Below, one piece after another: positions 32,604 to 42,481 of a stretch of DNA of 64,000 nt. How positions within the stretch are numbered: position 1 is the first letter of the stretch; each line of letters starts with the position of its first letter. The position numbers and the translations under genes are program-made. The stretch lies in assembly GCF_014202335.1 (NCBI RefSeq), contig NZ_JACHGP010000011.1, positions 124,001 to 188,000 on the forward strand, given 5' to 3'. The notes beneath the pieces are model-generated. The model searched no databases. It saw only the letters and a list, made by a program, of their open reading frames with translations, and was not told the DNA's origin. This DNA is from Mycobacterium sp. AZCC_0083 (GTDB taxonomy: Bacteria; Actinomycetota; Actinomycetes; Mycobacteriales; Mycobacteriaceae).

Positions 32604-34952
32604 ATGACAAGTGATGCGACACCCACTGCGGGTGGTCTCCTCGGGCAAGGTGAACCAGGACGCCCCGCGGTAGGCCGTGGTCCGAACACCGGCGGTGAGT
32701 ACTCGCAGCAGGACTATCACCATCCCGCTGCCGGCTGGGGCGCCGCACGCAGCGTGGCGAAGGTTTTGGTAGACAGCCGAGAGATTGTCGCCGGCTCGCG
32801 GGCAATACAGCGGATGAACCACGAGAACGGCGGCTTCGACTGCCCGGGGTGCGCCTGGCCGGATGACACCAAGGGTCTGCACCTGGACATCTGCGAGAAC
32901 GGCATCAAACACGTCACCTGGGAGATGACCCGAAAGAGGGTGGACCGGGACTTCTTCGCGAGTCACACGGTGACCGAGCTGTCAGGATGGACCGATTTCG
33001 CGCTGGAGGACCAGGGCCGACTGACCGAACCGATGATCTATCACGCCGATTCGGACAAGTACGTGCCGATCTCCTGGTCGGCGGCCTTCGAGGTGGTGGG
33101 CTCCACGCTCCAGGGGTTGGGCAGCCCGAATCAGGCGTCGTTCTACACATCTGGACGGCTCAGTAACGAGGCGACGTTCCTGTATCAGCTGTGGGCGCGC
33201 GAGTTCGGCACCAACAACCTGCCGGATTGCTCGAACATGTGCCACGAGGCCAGCGGCCGGGCGATGACGGCGTCGTTGGGGACGGGTAAGGGCACCTGCG
33301 ATCTGGACGATTGGGAGAAGGCGGACCTGCTGCTGGTGATGGGCGTCAATGCCGCATCCAACGCGCCGCGGATGTTGACATCGTTGGCCGAGGCCTACCG
33401 CCGGGGGGCGCAGGTCGTGCACGTCAACCCGCTGATCGAGGCCGCCAGTCGGCGCACCATCGTGCCGCACGAGATCCTCGCGATGGCTGCATTCCATGCC
33501 ACCAAGATCGGCACGATGGACGTTCAGCCCCGCGTCGGTGGGGACCTGGCTCTGTTGCGCGGGGTCGCGAAGGTCGTGTTCGAACGCGCTCACACCGACC
33601 CAAGGGCCATCGATGACGAGTTCTTGGCGCGTTTCACGACAGGCGTGGACGACTACCGGTCGCTGGTCGAGGAGACCGACTGGGCTGACATCGTGCACCA
33701 GTCGGGTGTCGCCGAGGATGCGATCCGGCGCCTGGCCGAGGTCTATTTGGGGGCCGACCGCACGGTCGTCGCCTGGTGTCTTGGTTTGACCCAGCAGGAA
33801 CACGGGGTCGACACGGTCCGCGAAATCGTGAATCTGCTTCTGCTGCGCGGCAATATCGGCCGCGAGGGGGCCGGCCCGTCGCCGGTGCGCGGCCACAGCA
33901 ATGTCCAGGGCAACCGCACCTGCGGCATTAATCATCGTCCCAGCGAGCAGCTACTGGAACGGCTGGAAGCGGTGTGCTCGATCACGCCCCCGCGTCAGAA
34001 CGGACTGGACACCGTCGGCACCATCAAGGCGATGCTCGACGGCCAAATGAAGGTGTTCGTCAGCCTGGGCGGGAACTTCGCCCTTGCGACGCCGGACACC
34101 GCGGCGACGTTCGCCGCGCTCGCTAACTGCGAGCTCACCGTTCAGGTCAGCACCAAGCTCAACCGCAGCCATCTGGTACATGGCCGCAAGGCCCTGATCC
34201 TGCCGTGCCTGGGTCGCACCGAGAAGGACGTCCAGCGCTCTGGCGAGCAGGGCGTCACGGTCGAGGACTCGATGAGTATGGTGCACTTGTCATTTGGAAT
34301 GAAGAAGCCTGCTTCGGCGCAGCTGAAGTCCGAGTGCGCGATCCTTTCCGGCATGGCCCGGGCAACCCTCCCGGCCTCCGCCACGCCGTGGGAGTTCTAC
34401 ATCGAGGATTACGACCGAATCCGCGACGTGATGGCCAAGGTGTTCGACGGCTTCGAGGACTTCAACCGTCGGGTACGACTCCCGCTGGGGTTTCGGATTC
34501 GTCAGCCCGCCCGCGAGCGGGTTTTTCTCACCCCGTCTGAAAGGGCGGAGTTCTCTGCCGCACCAATGCCCGACGTCGTGCCGCCGCCGGGACGGTTGAC
34601 GCTGAGCACCGTGCGGTCCCACGACCAGTGGAACACCACCATCTACTCCGACAACGACCGCTACCGCGGCCTAAAGAACCTGCGCACCGCTCTGTTCATG
34701 AGTGCCGAAGACATGCGCGACCGCGGACTTGAGGAATTCGACCTCATCGACATCACCAGCTTCGCCCGCGACGGCAGCACCCGATCGGTGTACGGATACC
34801 GTGCCGTGGGCTATGACACCCCGCGTGGCAGCGTATTCGGCTACATGCCCGAATTGAACGTGTTGTGCGCGATCGCCGACTACAGCCAGCAGAGTGGCCA
34901 ACCACTGACCAAACAGATCATCGTGGAGGTCACCCCAGCCGCCGCCATGTAG
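32604..34952 (+). CDS. FdhF/YdeP-family molybdopterin oxidoreductase
   Basis: A 782-residue protein of the formate-dehydrogenase-H/YdeP type. The N-terminal iron-sulfur region carries CPGC (Cys80 and Cys83), molybdopterin-binding segments include FYTSGRLSNEATFLYQ, NMCHEASGRAM, GVNAASNAPRM and GHSNVQGNRTCGI, and the C-terminal domain is molydopterin-dinucleotide-binding. It is cytosolic with no Tat signal. No FdhD, cofactor or redox-partner gene is adjacent. Members of this family have been linked to acid resistance in E. coli (YdeP), but the physiological electron donor is unknown. The ATG follows a weak GAAGGGC. Confidence 0.9.
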   Translation: MTSDATPTAGGLLGQGEPGRPAVGRGPNTGGEYSQQDYHHPAAGWGAARSVAKVLVDSREIVAGSRAIQRMNHENGGFDCPGCAWPDDTKGLHLDICENGIKHVTWEMTRKRVDRDFFASHTVTELSGWTDFALEDQGRLTEPMIYHADSDKYVPISWSAAFEVVGSTLQGLGSPNQASFYTSGRLSNEATFLYQLWAREFGTNNLPDCSNMCHEASGRAMTASLGTGKGTCDLDDWEKADLLLVMGVNAASNAPRMLTSLAEAYRRGAQVVHVNPLIEAASRRTIVPHEILAMAAFHATKIGTMDVQPRVGGDLALLRGVAKVVFERAHTDPRAIDDEFLARFTTGVDDYRSLVEETDWADIVHQSGVAEDAIRRLAEVYLGADRTVVAWCLGLTQQEHGVDTVREIVNLLLLRGNIGREGAGPSPVRGHSNVQGNRTCGINHRPSEQLLERLEAVCSITPPRQNGLDTVGTIKAMLDGQMKVFVSLGGNFALATPDTAATFAALANCELTVQVSTKLNRSHLVHGRKALILPCLGRTEKDVQRSGEQGVTVEDSMSMVHLSFGMKKPASAQLKSECAILSGMARATLPASATPWEFYIEDYDRIRDVMAKVFDGFEDFNRRVRLPLGFRIRQPARERVFLTPSERAEFSAAPMPDVVPPPGRLTLSTVRSHDQWNTTIYSDNDRYRGLKNLRTALFMSAEDMRDRGLEEFDLIDITSFARDGSTRSVYGYRAVGYDTPRGSVFGYMPELNVLCAIADYSQQSGQPLTKQIIVEVTPAAAM

Positions 34953-35163
34953 TACTGCTAGTGCGTCATCCCGCAGACACGTTGATGTGTGTCCAGGCGT
35001 TGTTGCCGTATCTCCGCGGATTCCACAGCGGAGCAGGCGATTCCGGCTGTGCGACGCCGCCCACCGGCTGGTCGCGGCCGGCGGCTCAGCGTTGAACGGC
35101 CACCGCTCGCGCACGATCATGTGATGGCCTATTCGCACACGACACCCTAGGAAGCGCCGTTCG

Positions 35164-35487
35164 TCAAACGGGTAGGGCGACGGCCGCAACGAGGATCAGG
35201 ACGAGCATCGAGACCCCAACGAGATACACCTCGCGGCGCGGCGTAATCCGTTGTGGGAGTGGACGATGGTCGAGTGCCCGTTGGCGACGCCTGGCCATCA
35301 GACAAGTGGATAGCGCGAGGGTGACGGCGAGGCCAATTGTGAAAAGGCGGATCGATCCGTTGTAGCCGTGGACGCTTCTCACCATGAGGAGTGCGCCATT
35401 GGCCAGGACTGCGAGCACCGTTCGGGTCCAGGCCAAGGCGGTTCGTTCCGCCGCTAGTCCGCCATCCCGTGGCCCGAAGTTGGTCAA
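35164..35487 (-). CDS. DUF202 membrane protein
   Basis: A 107-residue protein of the DUF202 family: an AAERTALAWTRTVLA motif, then three hydrophobic helices (residues about 19-37, 48-64, 88-105). Function unknown. Its start overlaps the stop of the upstream DUF202 gene by four bases, so the two are coupled and may form a hetero-oligomer. Confidence 0.85.
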   Translation of the reverse strand: MTNFGPRDGGLAAERTALAWTRTVLAVLANGALLMVRSVHGYNGSIRLFTIGLAVTLALSTCLMARRRQRALDHRPLPQRITPRREVYLVGVSMLVLILVAAVALPV

Positions 35488-35876
35488 CCGGCAACCGCCT
35501 TGCTGATCACCATCGCGAGCGTGAGCAGCCCGATCACGATGAGTCCTGCTCCTAGGTATGCAGGTGTCGGCTGGCGGGGCAATGGCGTGCCGCGGCGCAT
35601 TGCGCGATCAATCTGCTGCCACCGGAGCATCCCGACAGCAGCGGCAGCCGTTGCCAGCACCGCGAGCAAGATGCCGAGGACGTGGCGCGTTCCTGGCATC
35701 GTCGTCTCGGGGACGAGATGGACCACCGCAACCGCCGCGGCCAGTAGCCCGAGTGCCGTGCGCTGCCAGGCAAGGAACGTCCGCTCGTTGGCGAGGGTGA
35801 ACCGGTAGTCGGGCTCGAATTCGGAATCGCCGTCCGGGCCGCGCTCGCTGCCCTTGTTGTCTTCGTCAACTGTCAC
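35484..35876 (-). CDS. DUF202 (YidH-type) membrane protein
   Basis: A 130-residue DUF202 protein with an acidic N-terminal extension, the family motif LANERTFLAWQRTALGLLAA and three transmembrane helices. It is similar in layout to E. coli YidH. It is the first gene of a two-gene unit with the 107-residue DUF202 protein. Pairs like this are common in actinobacteria, but the function is not known to me. Confidence 0.87.
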   Translation of the reverse strand: MTVDEDNKGSERGPDGDSEFEPDYRFTLANERTFLAWQRTALGLLAAAVAVVHLVPETTMPGTRHVLGILLAVLATAAAAVGMLRWQQIDRAMRRGTPLPRQPTPAYLGAGLIVIGLLTLAMVISKAVAG

Positions 35877-35956
35877 TGGACACCGCGGACGCTACCCATC
35901 ACACCGACCGCTGCCGCCGCGATTCGTATGCCCTCCCGCCGAGGCGCATCGGCTTC

Positions 35957-37186
35957 TTACGACTGCTCACCGTGATCCGCACCGAGCATGACGTGGGCGG
36001 TCCGGGTTACACCCAGGGAGTCGCGATAGTCCAGGGTGACGGTGTCGCCGGGCGCCTTCGTGTGCACTGCCGCAACCAATGCGTCGGCGTCGTCGATCAC
36101 CTGGTGGTCGACCTTCGTAACCACCGAGCCAGGGGCCAGGCCTGCCGCCGCGGCAGGGCCCCCGCTGGTAACTCCGACGATGGGCGCGCCGTGGATGCTC
36201 GCGTCGGTACCCACTTGCACGCCCAAGGAACCGTGCGATGCCTTGCCGGTTGCTATCAGTTCGTCGGCGATGCGCTTGGCCTCATCAACGGGTATCGCGA
36301 AGCCAAGCCCGACCGAACCACCCTGTGTGCCAGGTGAATTGCCTAGTGACGCGATCGCCGAGTTCATGCCGACAAGTTGGCCATTCGCATTGACCAGTGC
36401 TCCACCCGAGTTTCCAGGGTTGATCGGTGCGTCGGTTTGGATGGCGTTGATCTCCGTTGGTTGATTCCCTGACCCGGCATCCACTGTGGACACCGGGCGG
36501 TCGAGCGCGCTGACGATGCCCGTGGTGACCGTGCTGTCCAATCCCAGTGGGGATCCGACCGCCACCACCTGCTGTCCCACGCGAAGATCGCTCGACGATC
36601 CCATCGCGATGGGCGTCAACCCAGACGTCCCCTGCGCCCGGACCACTGCGATGTCGCTCGTTGGATCGGTGGCGACGACGGTGAAGGGCACGGTACGGCC
36701 GTCGGCGAACATCGCCACGGTGTGCGCTGGGGCCGGGCCCGCTGCGGCGGTGTTGGCTGCGGCCGACACCTCGTGGTTAGCGGCCGCCACCACGTGGTTG
36801 TTCGTCATGATCAGCCCGTCGGCGGTCAAGACGATGCCCGAACCCTGTTCGCTCTCGTTGCCCACATCGGTCTGTAGCTGAACCACGCTGGGCACGACCT
36901 TCGCGGCGACCTGCTCGATCGAGCTCGTGGACACTCCGGCCGCCGGCAGCGGCACGGCGGCCGTGGCGGTCGCCGTCGTGCCGAGTGTGGACAGGTATGG
37001 CTGCACGGCCACAGCGGCAACTCCGCCGATGGATGCAGACATCACCGCCACCGCCAGCCCGGCGACCACCAACGGGCCGCGGCGAGAAGGCGTGTGCTGC
37101 TTCCGATGCGCCGGGTATACCTGGTCGAACTCAACCGGAGCGTGCGCTCCCTCGCGGTAGGGCTCGTGGGGCGGGAACATGACCAT
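35957..37186 (-). CDS. HtrA-like serine protease with PDZ domain
   Basis: A 409-residue membrane-anchored protease (S1C, DegP/HtrA family). A cytosolic N-terminal region is followed by one transmembrane helix (GPLVVAGLAVAVMSASIGGV, residues 38-60), a Thr/Ala linker and the trypsin-like domain: His in MTNNHVV, Asp in DPTSDIAVVRA, Ser in INPGNSGGALVN. A single C-terminal PDZ domain follows (LGVQVGTD...GLAPGSVVTKVD). It acts in the periplasm in envelope protein quality control. The start at 37186 is chosen for TAGGAG immediately upstream; an ATG at 37312 is in frame but unsupported. Confidence 0.93.
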   Translation of the reverse strand: MVMFPPHEPYREGAHAPVEFDQVYPAHRKQHTPSRRGPLVVAGLAVAVMSASIGGVAAVAVQPYLSTLGTTATATAAVPLPAAGVSTSSIEQVAAKVVPSVVQLQTDVGNESEQGSGIVLTADGLIMTNNHVVAAANHEVSAAANTAAAGPAPAHTVAMFADGRTVPFTVVATDPTSDIAVVRAQGTSGLTPIAMGSSSDLRVGQQVVAVGSPLGLDSTVTTGIVSALDRPVSTVDAGSGNQPTEINAIQTDAPINPGNSGGALVNANGQLVGMNSAIASLGNSPGTQGGSVGLGFAIPVDEAKRIADELIATGKASHGSLGVQVGTDASIHGAPIVGVTSGGPAAAAGLAPGSVVTKVDHQVIDDADALVAAVHTKAPGDTVTLDYRDSLGVTRTAHVMLGADHGEQS

Positions 37187-37434
37187 GGCTCCTAGAATCG
37201 CGTCCTGGCGCTCAGATGTCTTTAACGCTGACCCCGCCAACCCCCTGCAGCCAGCATGAAAGCCGCCATACCGGCTAGCTGCATAGACGTTTCGTCGGGT
37301 CGGGTCGCACACTGTGTAGCAGTCGATAGAAGCTGGTTATCGGACGTTCGTCAGTCGGTATTGGACGTGGCCGCTGTGCCGTATCAGCCTTGGGGATGGC
37401 GACCATGCCAACCGAGTGAGAGGAGGTGGTGGTC

Positions 37435-39027
37435 ATGGGCGCACCCTCCGAGGCATCCGTTCGCGACGCGAATCCGTATCTGCCGCCAGCAATCACAGGA
37501 CTGGCCGATCTCCTCGATCGCCACGTGCGCGATCGTCCGGCGGCTCGGGCCCTTGTCGTCACCGGGGATCGGGCGACTGTGTCATACGGCGCCCTTGGCG
37601 GGTTGGTCGAGGACGTGGCCGTCCGTCTTGGCAGCACGGGGCTGCGCCGAGGTGACGCGGTCGGCCTCGTCTGCACCAACACCATCGAGTTCGTCGTCGC
37701 GATGCTGGGCGCGGCATCCGCCGGGTTGGTGGTGGCTCCGCTGGATCCCACCTTGCCCGAGTCGCAAATGTCCGCCCGGCTGAACGGTCTGGGCGCACAG
37801 GCGGTACTCGTCGGCCCAACCTCGGAGGGCGGCGCGCCCGTCGCGGGGTTCGGCATTCCCGCATGGCAAGTCCGAGTGGACATCGCCACACGCACGGAGG
37901 CGACGGTCGTGATCGAAACCGGCACCCGTCTGGTGCGGCACGCCCGTGGCGCTGCGCACGAGCTCACGCATGACGACGCCCTCGTGCTGTTCACCTCGGG
38001 AACTACGAACAGCGCCAAAATGGTTCCGCTGACGCACGTCAACGTCGCCGCGTCCGTGCAGAGCATCTGCGAGAGCTACGAACTGGGACTCGACGACGCG
38101 ACAGTCGCCGTCATGCCGTTGTTTCACGGCCACGGGTTGCTCGCGGTGCTGCTGGCCTCCCTGGCCAGCGGGGGATGCGTGCTGCTGCCCGAGCGGGGAC
38201 GGTTCTCGGCCAGCACGTTCTGGGGCGATATGCGGGCGGTGGCGGGCACCTGGTTCACCGCCGTTCCCACCATCCACGAGATCCTGCTGCAGCGCTCAGC
38301 GCGCGAGTACCCGGGTCCGCAGGTCGTGCCGTTGAGGTTCGTGCGCAGCTGCAGCGCTCCACTCAACGTGATCACCGCCCAGGCGGTGGAGCGCACCTTC
38401 GGCGCGCCGGTGTTGTCCGCGTACGGGATGACCGAGACTGCGCACCAGGCGACCAGCCAACCGCTGCCGCAGCGCGCGCCCGTCAAGCAGGGATCGGTCG
38501 GCCGGGCCACAGGAGTGAGCCTTCGCGTCGTCGACCACGACGGGCACACCTGCCCAGTCGGCACCGAGGGCGAGGTGTGGGTGCATGGCCCGACTGTGGC
38601 CCGCGGTTACCTCGACAACCCCACCGCGACGGCGCAGAACTTTCTGAACGGGTGGTTCCGCACGGGTGACCTGGGCTCACTGGACTCCGACGGGTACCTG
38701 TCTCTGACCGGGCGCATCAAGAACATCATCAACCGCGGTGGCGAGAAGATCTCGCCCGAGCACGTCGAGGCTGCTCTCGCCGCGTGTGAAGGCGTCGCAG
38801 AGGCAGCCGTGTTCGCCATCCCCGACGCGACCTACGGGGAACGCGTCGGCGCGGCCATCGTCGTCGGCGAGGCCGAGAACGTCGGTCCCGAACAGATCTT
38901 GCAGTGCTGCCGCACCCAGTTGGCTCCCTTCGAGGTACCCGACCATCTGGAAGTCGTTGCTGCCCTGCCGCATACGGCCAAGGGCGCACTCGACCGGCGC
39001 GCGGTGGAACACCTATACGCGCACTGA
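37435..39027 (+). CDS. AMP-dependent acyl-CoA synthetase/ligase
   Basis: A 530-residue ANL-superfamily ligase. The AMP-binding loop is LVLFTSGTTNSAKMVPLTH, the second motif is VLSAYGMTETAHQATS, the hinge is WFRTGDLGSLDSDGYLSLTGR and the final Lys lies in PHTAKGALDRR. It activates a carboxylic acid to an acyl-AMP and then acyl-CoA. The sequence resembles the oxalate-CoA ligase/FadD branch, but the substrate is not assigned. Start at ATG 37435, with GAGAGGAGG about eight bases upstream; the GTG at 37426 is also in frame. Confidence 0.9.
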   Translation: MGAPSEASVRDANPYLPPAITGLADLLDRHVRDRPAARALVVTGDRATVSYGALGGLVEDVAVRLGSTGLRRGDAVGLVCTNTIEFVVAMLGAASAGLVVAPLDPTLPESQMSARLNGLGAQAVLVGPTSEGGAPVAGFGIPAWQVRVDIATRTEATVVIETGTRLVRHARGAAHELTHDDALVLFTSGTTNSAKMVPLTHVNVAASVQSICESYELGLDDATVAVMPLFHGHGLLAVLLASLASGGCVLLPERGRFSASTFWGDMRAVAGTWFTAVPTIHEILLQRSAREYPGPQVVPLRFVRSCSAPLNVITAQAVERTFGAPVLSAYGMTETAHQATSQPLPQRAPVKQGSVGRATGVSLRVVDHDGHTCPVGTEGEVWVHGPTVARGYLDNPTATAQNFLNGWFRTGDLGSLDSDGYLSLTGRIKNIINRGGEKISPEHVEAALAACEGVAEAAVFAIPDATYGERVGAAIVVGEAENVGPEQILQCCRTQLAPFEVPDHLEVVAALPHTAKGALDRRAVEHLYAH

Positions 39028-39316
39028 CATCGCCGGTGGTACGCGACTGGACGGCGGCGACCTCCGCTTTGGACGCCTGCTGCTCGGCGAGGATTCGCTT
39101 GGCCCAGATGGCAAGCCATTCTGCGTGCTTCCAGGTAGCAGGTAGTTCTCATCACCGGCTGGCAGGAAGCGCGGATGGCGGCTGGCCCTGATGACATCCG
39201 CCTTCACGACTGCCATTCTGAGATCAGGCGGTTCGCAGATCGGGGTGAGATCCGCCGGAAGCGCGCGAGATGCCCGTCAGCCGAATCGGTGAAAGTCGTT
39301 GTATTGCAGAGGGATC

Positions 39317-39538
39317 ATGATTGGAATCGTCGTCCTCATCGTGATGGGGCTCCTCGTCTACGGCATCTGGCGGACCGTCGGCAAATCCGCATCCGACCAA
39401 AGGCGCAAGTGCTCGGTGTGCGGCACCACCAAGCGGACACTTCAGTGGATGAGAAGCTGGGAGGACTGGTACTGCTGGCCGTGCAAAGAGGACTGCGTCC
39501 ATGCAATTCTGAATACCCTCATCGGAGAACACCCGTGA
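39317..39538 (+). CDS. Small membrane protein with zinc-ribbon-like Cys pairs
   Basis: A 73-residue protein: one transmembrane helix (IGIVVLIVMGLLVYGIW, residues 2-18) followed by CSVC and CWPC pairs about 25 residues apart, a spacing compatible with a small zinc ribbon, with a third Cys nearby (DCVHAI). AGAGGG precedes the ATG. I do not recognise the family. Confidence 0.7.
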   Translation: MIGIVVLIVMGLLVYGIWRTVGKSASDQRRKCSVCGTTKRTLQWMRSWEDWYCWPCKEDCVHAILNTLIGEHP

Positions 39539-39725
39539 CTCCCAACGCGCTGAGTGCCGATGGCTGAGAACAGGATCCCGGGGAATGATCTCGATCAAGA
39601 ACCTGCCCGCGCCGACTGACTGTCGCGTAGACCGTTGACCCTTGCCGCGCTGAGGTGTTCACCAGCCGGGGATGCGTGATCGCTACGACCGGGCCGGCCC
39701 GGTCGCGACACAAGGAGAGACGCCC

Positions 39726-40973
39726 ATGAGTCATCAAGCCAAGGTCAAAACCGACGCCGCGTATCCGCTGCCCGAGCACATGCGGGCCTGGGTGCTTGGC
39801 GATCCCGGCCAGCTCAGCCTGGTACACAAGCCAATCCCGATGCCGGGACGCGCCGAGGTGTTGGTGCGCGTCGACGCGGTGGGGATCTGTGCGACGGACC
39901 TGGAGATCATCCGCCGCGGCCCACCGGCGATGATCCATGGCGGTGGACCGTTCAACAAGATGTTCACCCCGGGCCACGAATACATGGGCACGGTCGCGGC
40001 GCTCGGACCGGGTGTGGACGAATACCGCATCGGACAGCGCGTCACCGTGGAAGTCCATGCCGGCTGCGGGCAGTGCAAGCGCTGCCGCGAGGGCATGTAC
40101 ACCGCTTGCCTCTACTACGGCCTGAACTACGGCGACGTCGACAAGGGCCATCGCGCCAACGGTTTCACCACCGATGGTGGATTCGCAGAATACGCCGTCA
40201 ACAACGTCAACACGTTAATTCCCATCCCCGACAGCATGTCCGACGCCGAGGCAACGCTGGTGGTGACGGCAGGAACCGCGATGTACGGACTGACCGAACT
40301 CGGCGGGCTGGTGGCCGGAGAAGGTATCGCAGTCTTGGGGCCGGGACCGATCGGATTGCTCGGCGTCGCCGTGGCCAAGGCGTTGGGGGCATCGCCGGTG
40401 ATTCTGACCGGGACCCGGGACAACCGCCTGCAGATCGGCCGCGCACTGGGCTCGGATCACGTGATCAACGTGCGCAATGAGGATGCCGTGGAGGCGGTGC
40501 GCCGTGTCACGGGCGGCAACGGACTGGACTACGTACTGGAGTGTTCTGGCGCACCCGATGCCGTGAACCAGGCGGCGCGCATGCTGAACCGCGGTGGCCG
40601 CATCTGTCTTGCCGCCTTCCCGCACGAGCCGGCGTCGATCGACGTCGCCCATATCGTGCGCAACAACATCTACCTCTACGGCATCCGCGGCGAGGGCAAG
40701 AGCGCGACCCGCCGCGCGGCGGCGTTGATGTCGCAGAAACGCTTCGACGCCAACAAGATCCACACGCATACATTCGGTCTCCACGATCTCCCGACGGCCC
40801 TGCGCTACGCCGGCGAACACATCGACGACGCGATCAAGGTGGTCGTCGCGGTGCGCAACGCCGAGTTGGCGCGGGCAACCGTGCGCGCGGACGACCACTC
40901 AAATCACGGAATGACCCGGGGCTCCGTCAGTGAGCTCGGTCGGGTGGGGGCCCACATGAATCCTAGGGGTTAG
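39726..40973 (+). CDS. Zinc-dependent alcohol dehydrogenase (MDR family)
   Basis: A 415-residue medium-chain dehydrogenase. Catalytic zinc ligands lie in GICATDLEI (Cys) and GHEYMGTVA (His, Glu); the structural zinc site is GCGQCKRCREGMYTAC. The NAD motif is VLGPGPIGLLGVAVAKALG. The protein has an N-terminal extension and a C-terminal tail longer than usual. AAGGAGAG precedes the ATG. It most resembles sorbitol/threonine-dehydrogenase-like enzymes; the substrate is unassigned. A 250-base gap with a strong promoter separates it from the flavin monooxygenase cluster, so it is probably a separate transcript. Confidence 0.9.
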   Translation: MSHQAKVKTDAAYPLPEHMRAWVLGDPGQLSLVHKPIPMPGRAEVLVRVDAVGICATDLEIIRRGPPAMIHGGGPFNKMFTPGHEYMGTVAALGPGVDEYRIGQRVTVEVHAGCGQCKRCREGMYTACLYYGLNYGDVDKGHRANGFTTDGGFAEYAVNNVNTLIPIPDSMSDAEATLVVTAGTAMYGLTELGGLVAGEGIAVLGPGPIGLLGVAVAKALGASPVILTGTRDNRLQIGRALGSDHVINVRNEDAVEAVRRVTGGNGLDYVLECSGAPDAVNQAARMLNRGGRICLAAFPHEPASIDVAHIVRNNIYLYGIRGEGKSATRRAAALMSQKRFDANKIHTHTFGLHDLPTALRYAGEHIDDAIKVVVAVRNAELARATVRADDHSNHGMTRGSVSELGRVGAHMNPRG

Positions 40974-41224
40974 CCCCAAGAGGCCCACCGTACCGATAGG
41001 CGGTGCGGCCCGAAATCGCATGCGTCGCTAGGACTCCCGGAACACGGACGAATGCCCGTCGCGGGTCCTGGTGGCCTCCCCCATGGACGGGCCGGACACA
41101 TTCCAGTTCGCCAATTGAGTTTGACCGGACATATGAGCGAAACGCTGCGAAACGGTCGATTGCTCGTGAGCGGCTGGCCGATCCACCTCGCTCAACTCCC
41201 ATTCAACGTCGACGCTCATTGGTC

Positions 41225-41253
41225 TTGACAGAGACCAGCATGTTCAATATATT
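41225..41253 (+). promoter_or_regulatory. Strong sigma-70-like promoter of the flavin monooxygenase operon
   Basis: TTGACA at 41225-41230 and TATATT at 41248-41253 are separated by exactly 17 bases. The predicted start point falls at about 41260, that is, at the ATG of the monooxygenase gene, giving a leaderless mRNA. Confidence 0.65.
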
Positions 41254-41266
41254 CATCATGATGAAT
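41251..41266. promoter_or_regulatory. Perfect palindromic operator at the monooxygenase start
   Basis: ATTCATCATGATGAAT is a perfect 16-bp palindrome that overlaps the end of the -10 box and the predicted transcription start. Binding here would block initiation. FadR-subfamily GntR regulators such as LutR bind TCATC-N-GATGA-type sites, so the GntR protein at 44161-44916 is the natural candidate. A related sequence lies at 45126-45145. Confidence 0.6.
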
Positions 41267-42481
41267 CCCAACGTAGTGGACATGACCAGGACTTCTCCTG
41301 TTCTCGCACCCAGGTGTGCGGCCGCGGATGTCGTTGAACGGATCAGGGACCTGCACCCGCTGATCTCGGGCAACTCCGCGGATGGCGAGAGGAATCGCCG
41401 ACTCTCGCAGACCACCGTTGACGCCCTACAGGAGGTGGGAGCTTTCAAGATCGCTGTGCCGGCTCGGCTCGGTGGTCTCGAGTTGAGCGTTCGCGATCAA
41501 CTCGACGTGATCGCCGCAATCGCTGAGGCTGACGGCAGCGCGGCGTGGGTGACGGTGCTGTACGCCCAGTCTGCGTGGACGATGGGGACGGAGTCCGAGG
41601 AAGACCAGCACGAGGTCTTCGCGGCCGACCCGGACGCGCGGATGAGTGGAATACTCTCGCCCTCGGCCAGAGCAACTCCGGTCGACGGGGGCTGGCGGCT
41701 GACCGGTCGCGGCTACTCCGCCACCGGCTGCTCGCATGCCACCTGGATCGCGGTCAATAGCTACCTGCTCGACGACGCCGGTGAGGTCGTGGGGTTGGGC
41801 ACGCTCCGCACGCCGATCCAGGACGTGACGATCGAGGACACCTGGTTCGTTTCCGGAATGCGCGGAACAGCCAGCAACTGTGCGGTGTGGGACGACGTAT
41901 TCGTGCCGGCGAATCGCATGTCTCCGATGGCCAGGTTCATCGAGGGGGACTATCCGACGCCGTTCAAGGACGAAGTGCTCTACCGCGCTCCCTTGTCGTC
42001 AGTCTTGCTCACCCTGATGCTGGGGCCGCAGCTGGGACTTGGCAAGGCCGCGCTGGAGTTCGTGGTCTCCAAGGTCGGCAAAGCCATCGCATATACGCAC
42101 TTCCAGGCGCAGTCCGAGTCGACCGGGTTTCAGATCCAGATCGCGCGAGCGGCGACACTGCTCGAGACAGCCCGTCTGCACGCGTACCGGGCGGCGGAAC
42201 GCCTCGGTGAGTGGTCTGAGCAGGACCACTATCCGAATCTCCTCGAGCGGGCGTCGATCAGGACACATGTGAGCGCGACGCTCGAGAGCACGAATGAGGC
42301 AATCAACATGCTCCTCTTCGCTCATGGCGCGGGTTCGTTCGCAGAATCCAACCCGTTGCAGCGGATCTGGCGGGACTCCAATGCCGTTGCTCGGCATGCC
42401 TTCTCGTTGCCGGAGGTCAATTACGAGACCTACGGAAAGGCCCTGCTGGGGATCGAGGAGCAGATCTCACCCTTGGTCTGA
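41261..42481 (+). CDS. Acyl-CoA-dehydrogenase-fold flavin monooxygenase (class D, two-component)
   Basis: About 406 residues with the acyl-CoA dehydrogenase fold: an N-terminal helical domain (IRDLHPLISGNSADGERNRRL), the mid beta domain (GGWRLTGRGYSATGC, VVSGMRGTASNCAVWDDVFVP type) and a C-terminal helical bundle. The sequence pattern (PARLGGLELSVRDQLDVIAAIAEADGSAAWV) matches reduced-flavin-dependent oxygenases of the HsaA/DszC group rather than true dehydrogenases, and a flavin reductase gene lies at 45160 in the same cluster. Start codon is uncertain: ATGs at 41258, 41261 and 41282 are in frame, and the promoter geometry favours 41261. Confidence 0.85.
   Translation: MNPNVVDMTRTSPVLAPRCAAADVVERIRDLHPLISGNSADGERNRRLSQTTVDALQEVGAFKIAVPARLGGLELSVRDQLDVIAAIAEADGSAAWVTVLYAQSAWTMGTESEEDQHEVFAADPDARMSGILSPSARATPVDGGWRLTGRGYSATGCSHATWIAVNSYLLDDAGEVVGLGTLRTPIQDVTIEDTWFVSGMRGTASNCAVWDDVFVPANRMSPMARFIEGDYPTPFKDEVLYRAPLSSVLLTLMLGPQLGLGKAALEFVVSKVGKAIAYTHFQAQSESTGFQIQIARAATLLETARLHAYRAAERLGEWSEQDHYPNLLERASIRTHVSATLESTNEAINMLLFAHGAGSFAESNPLQRIWRDSNAVARHAFSLPEVNYETYGKALLGIEEQISPLV

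Noticed and set aside
37582..38277. Long open frames antisense to the acyl-CoA ligase and many other genes
   Set aside because: High GC keeps antisense and shifted frames open; these have no ribosome sites or family signatures and their codon third positions are not G/C-biased.
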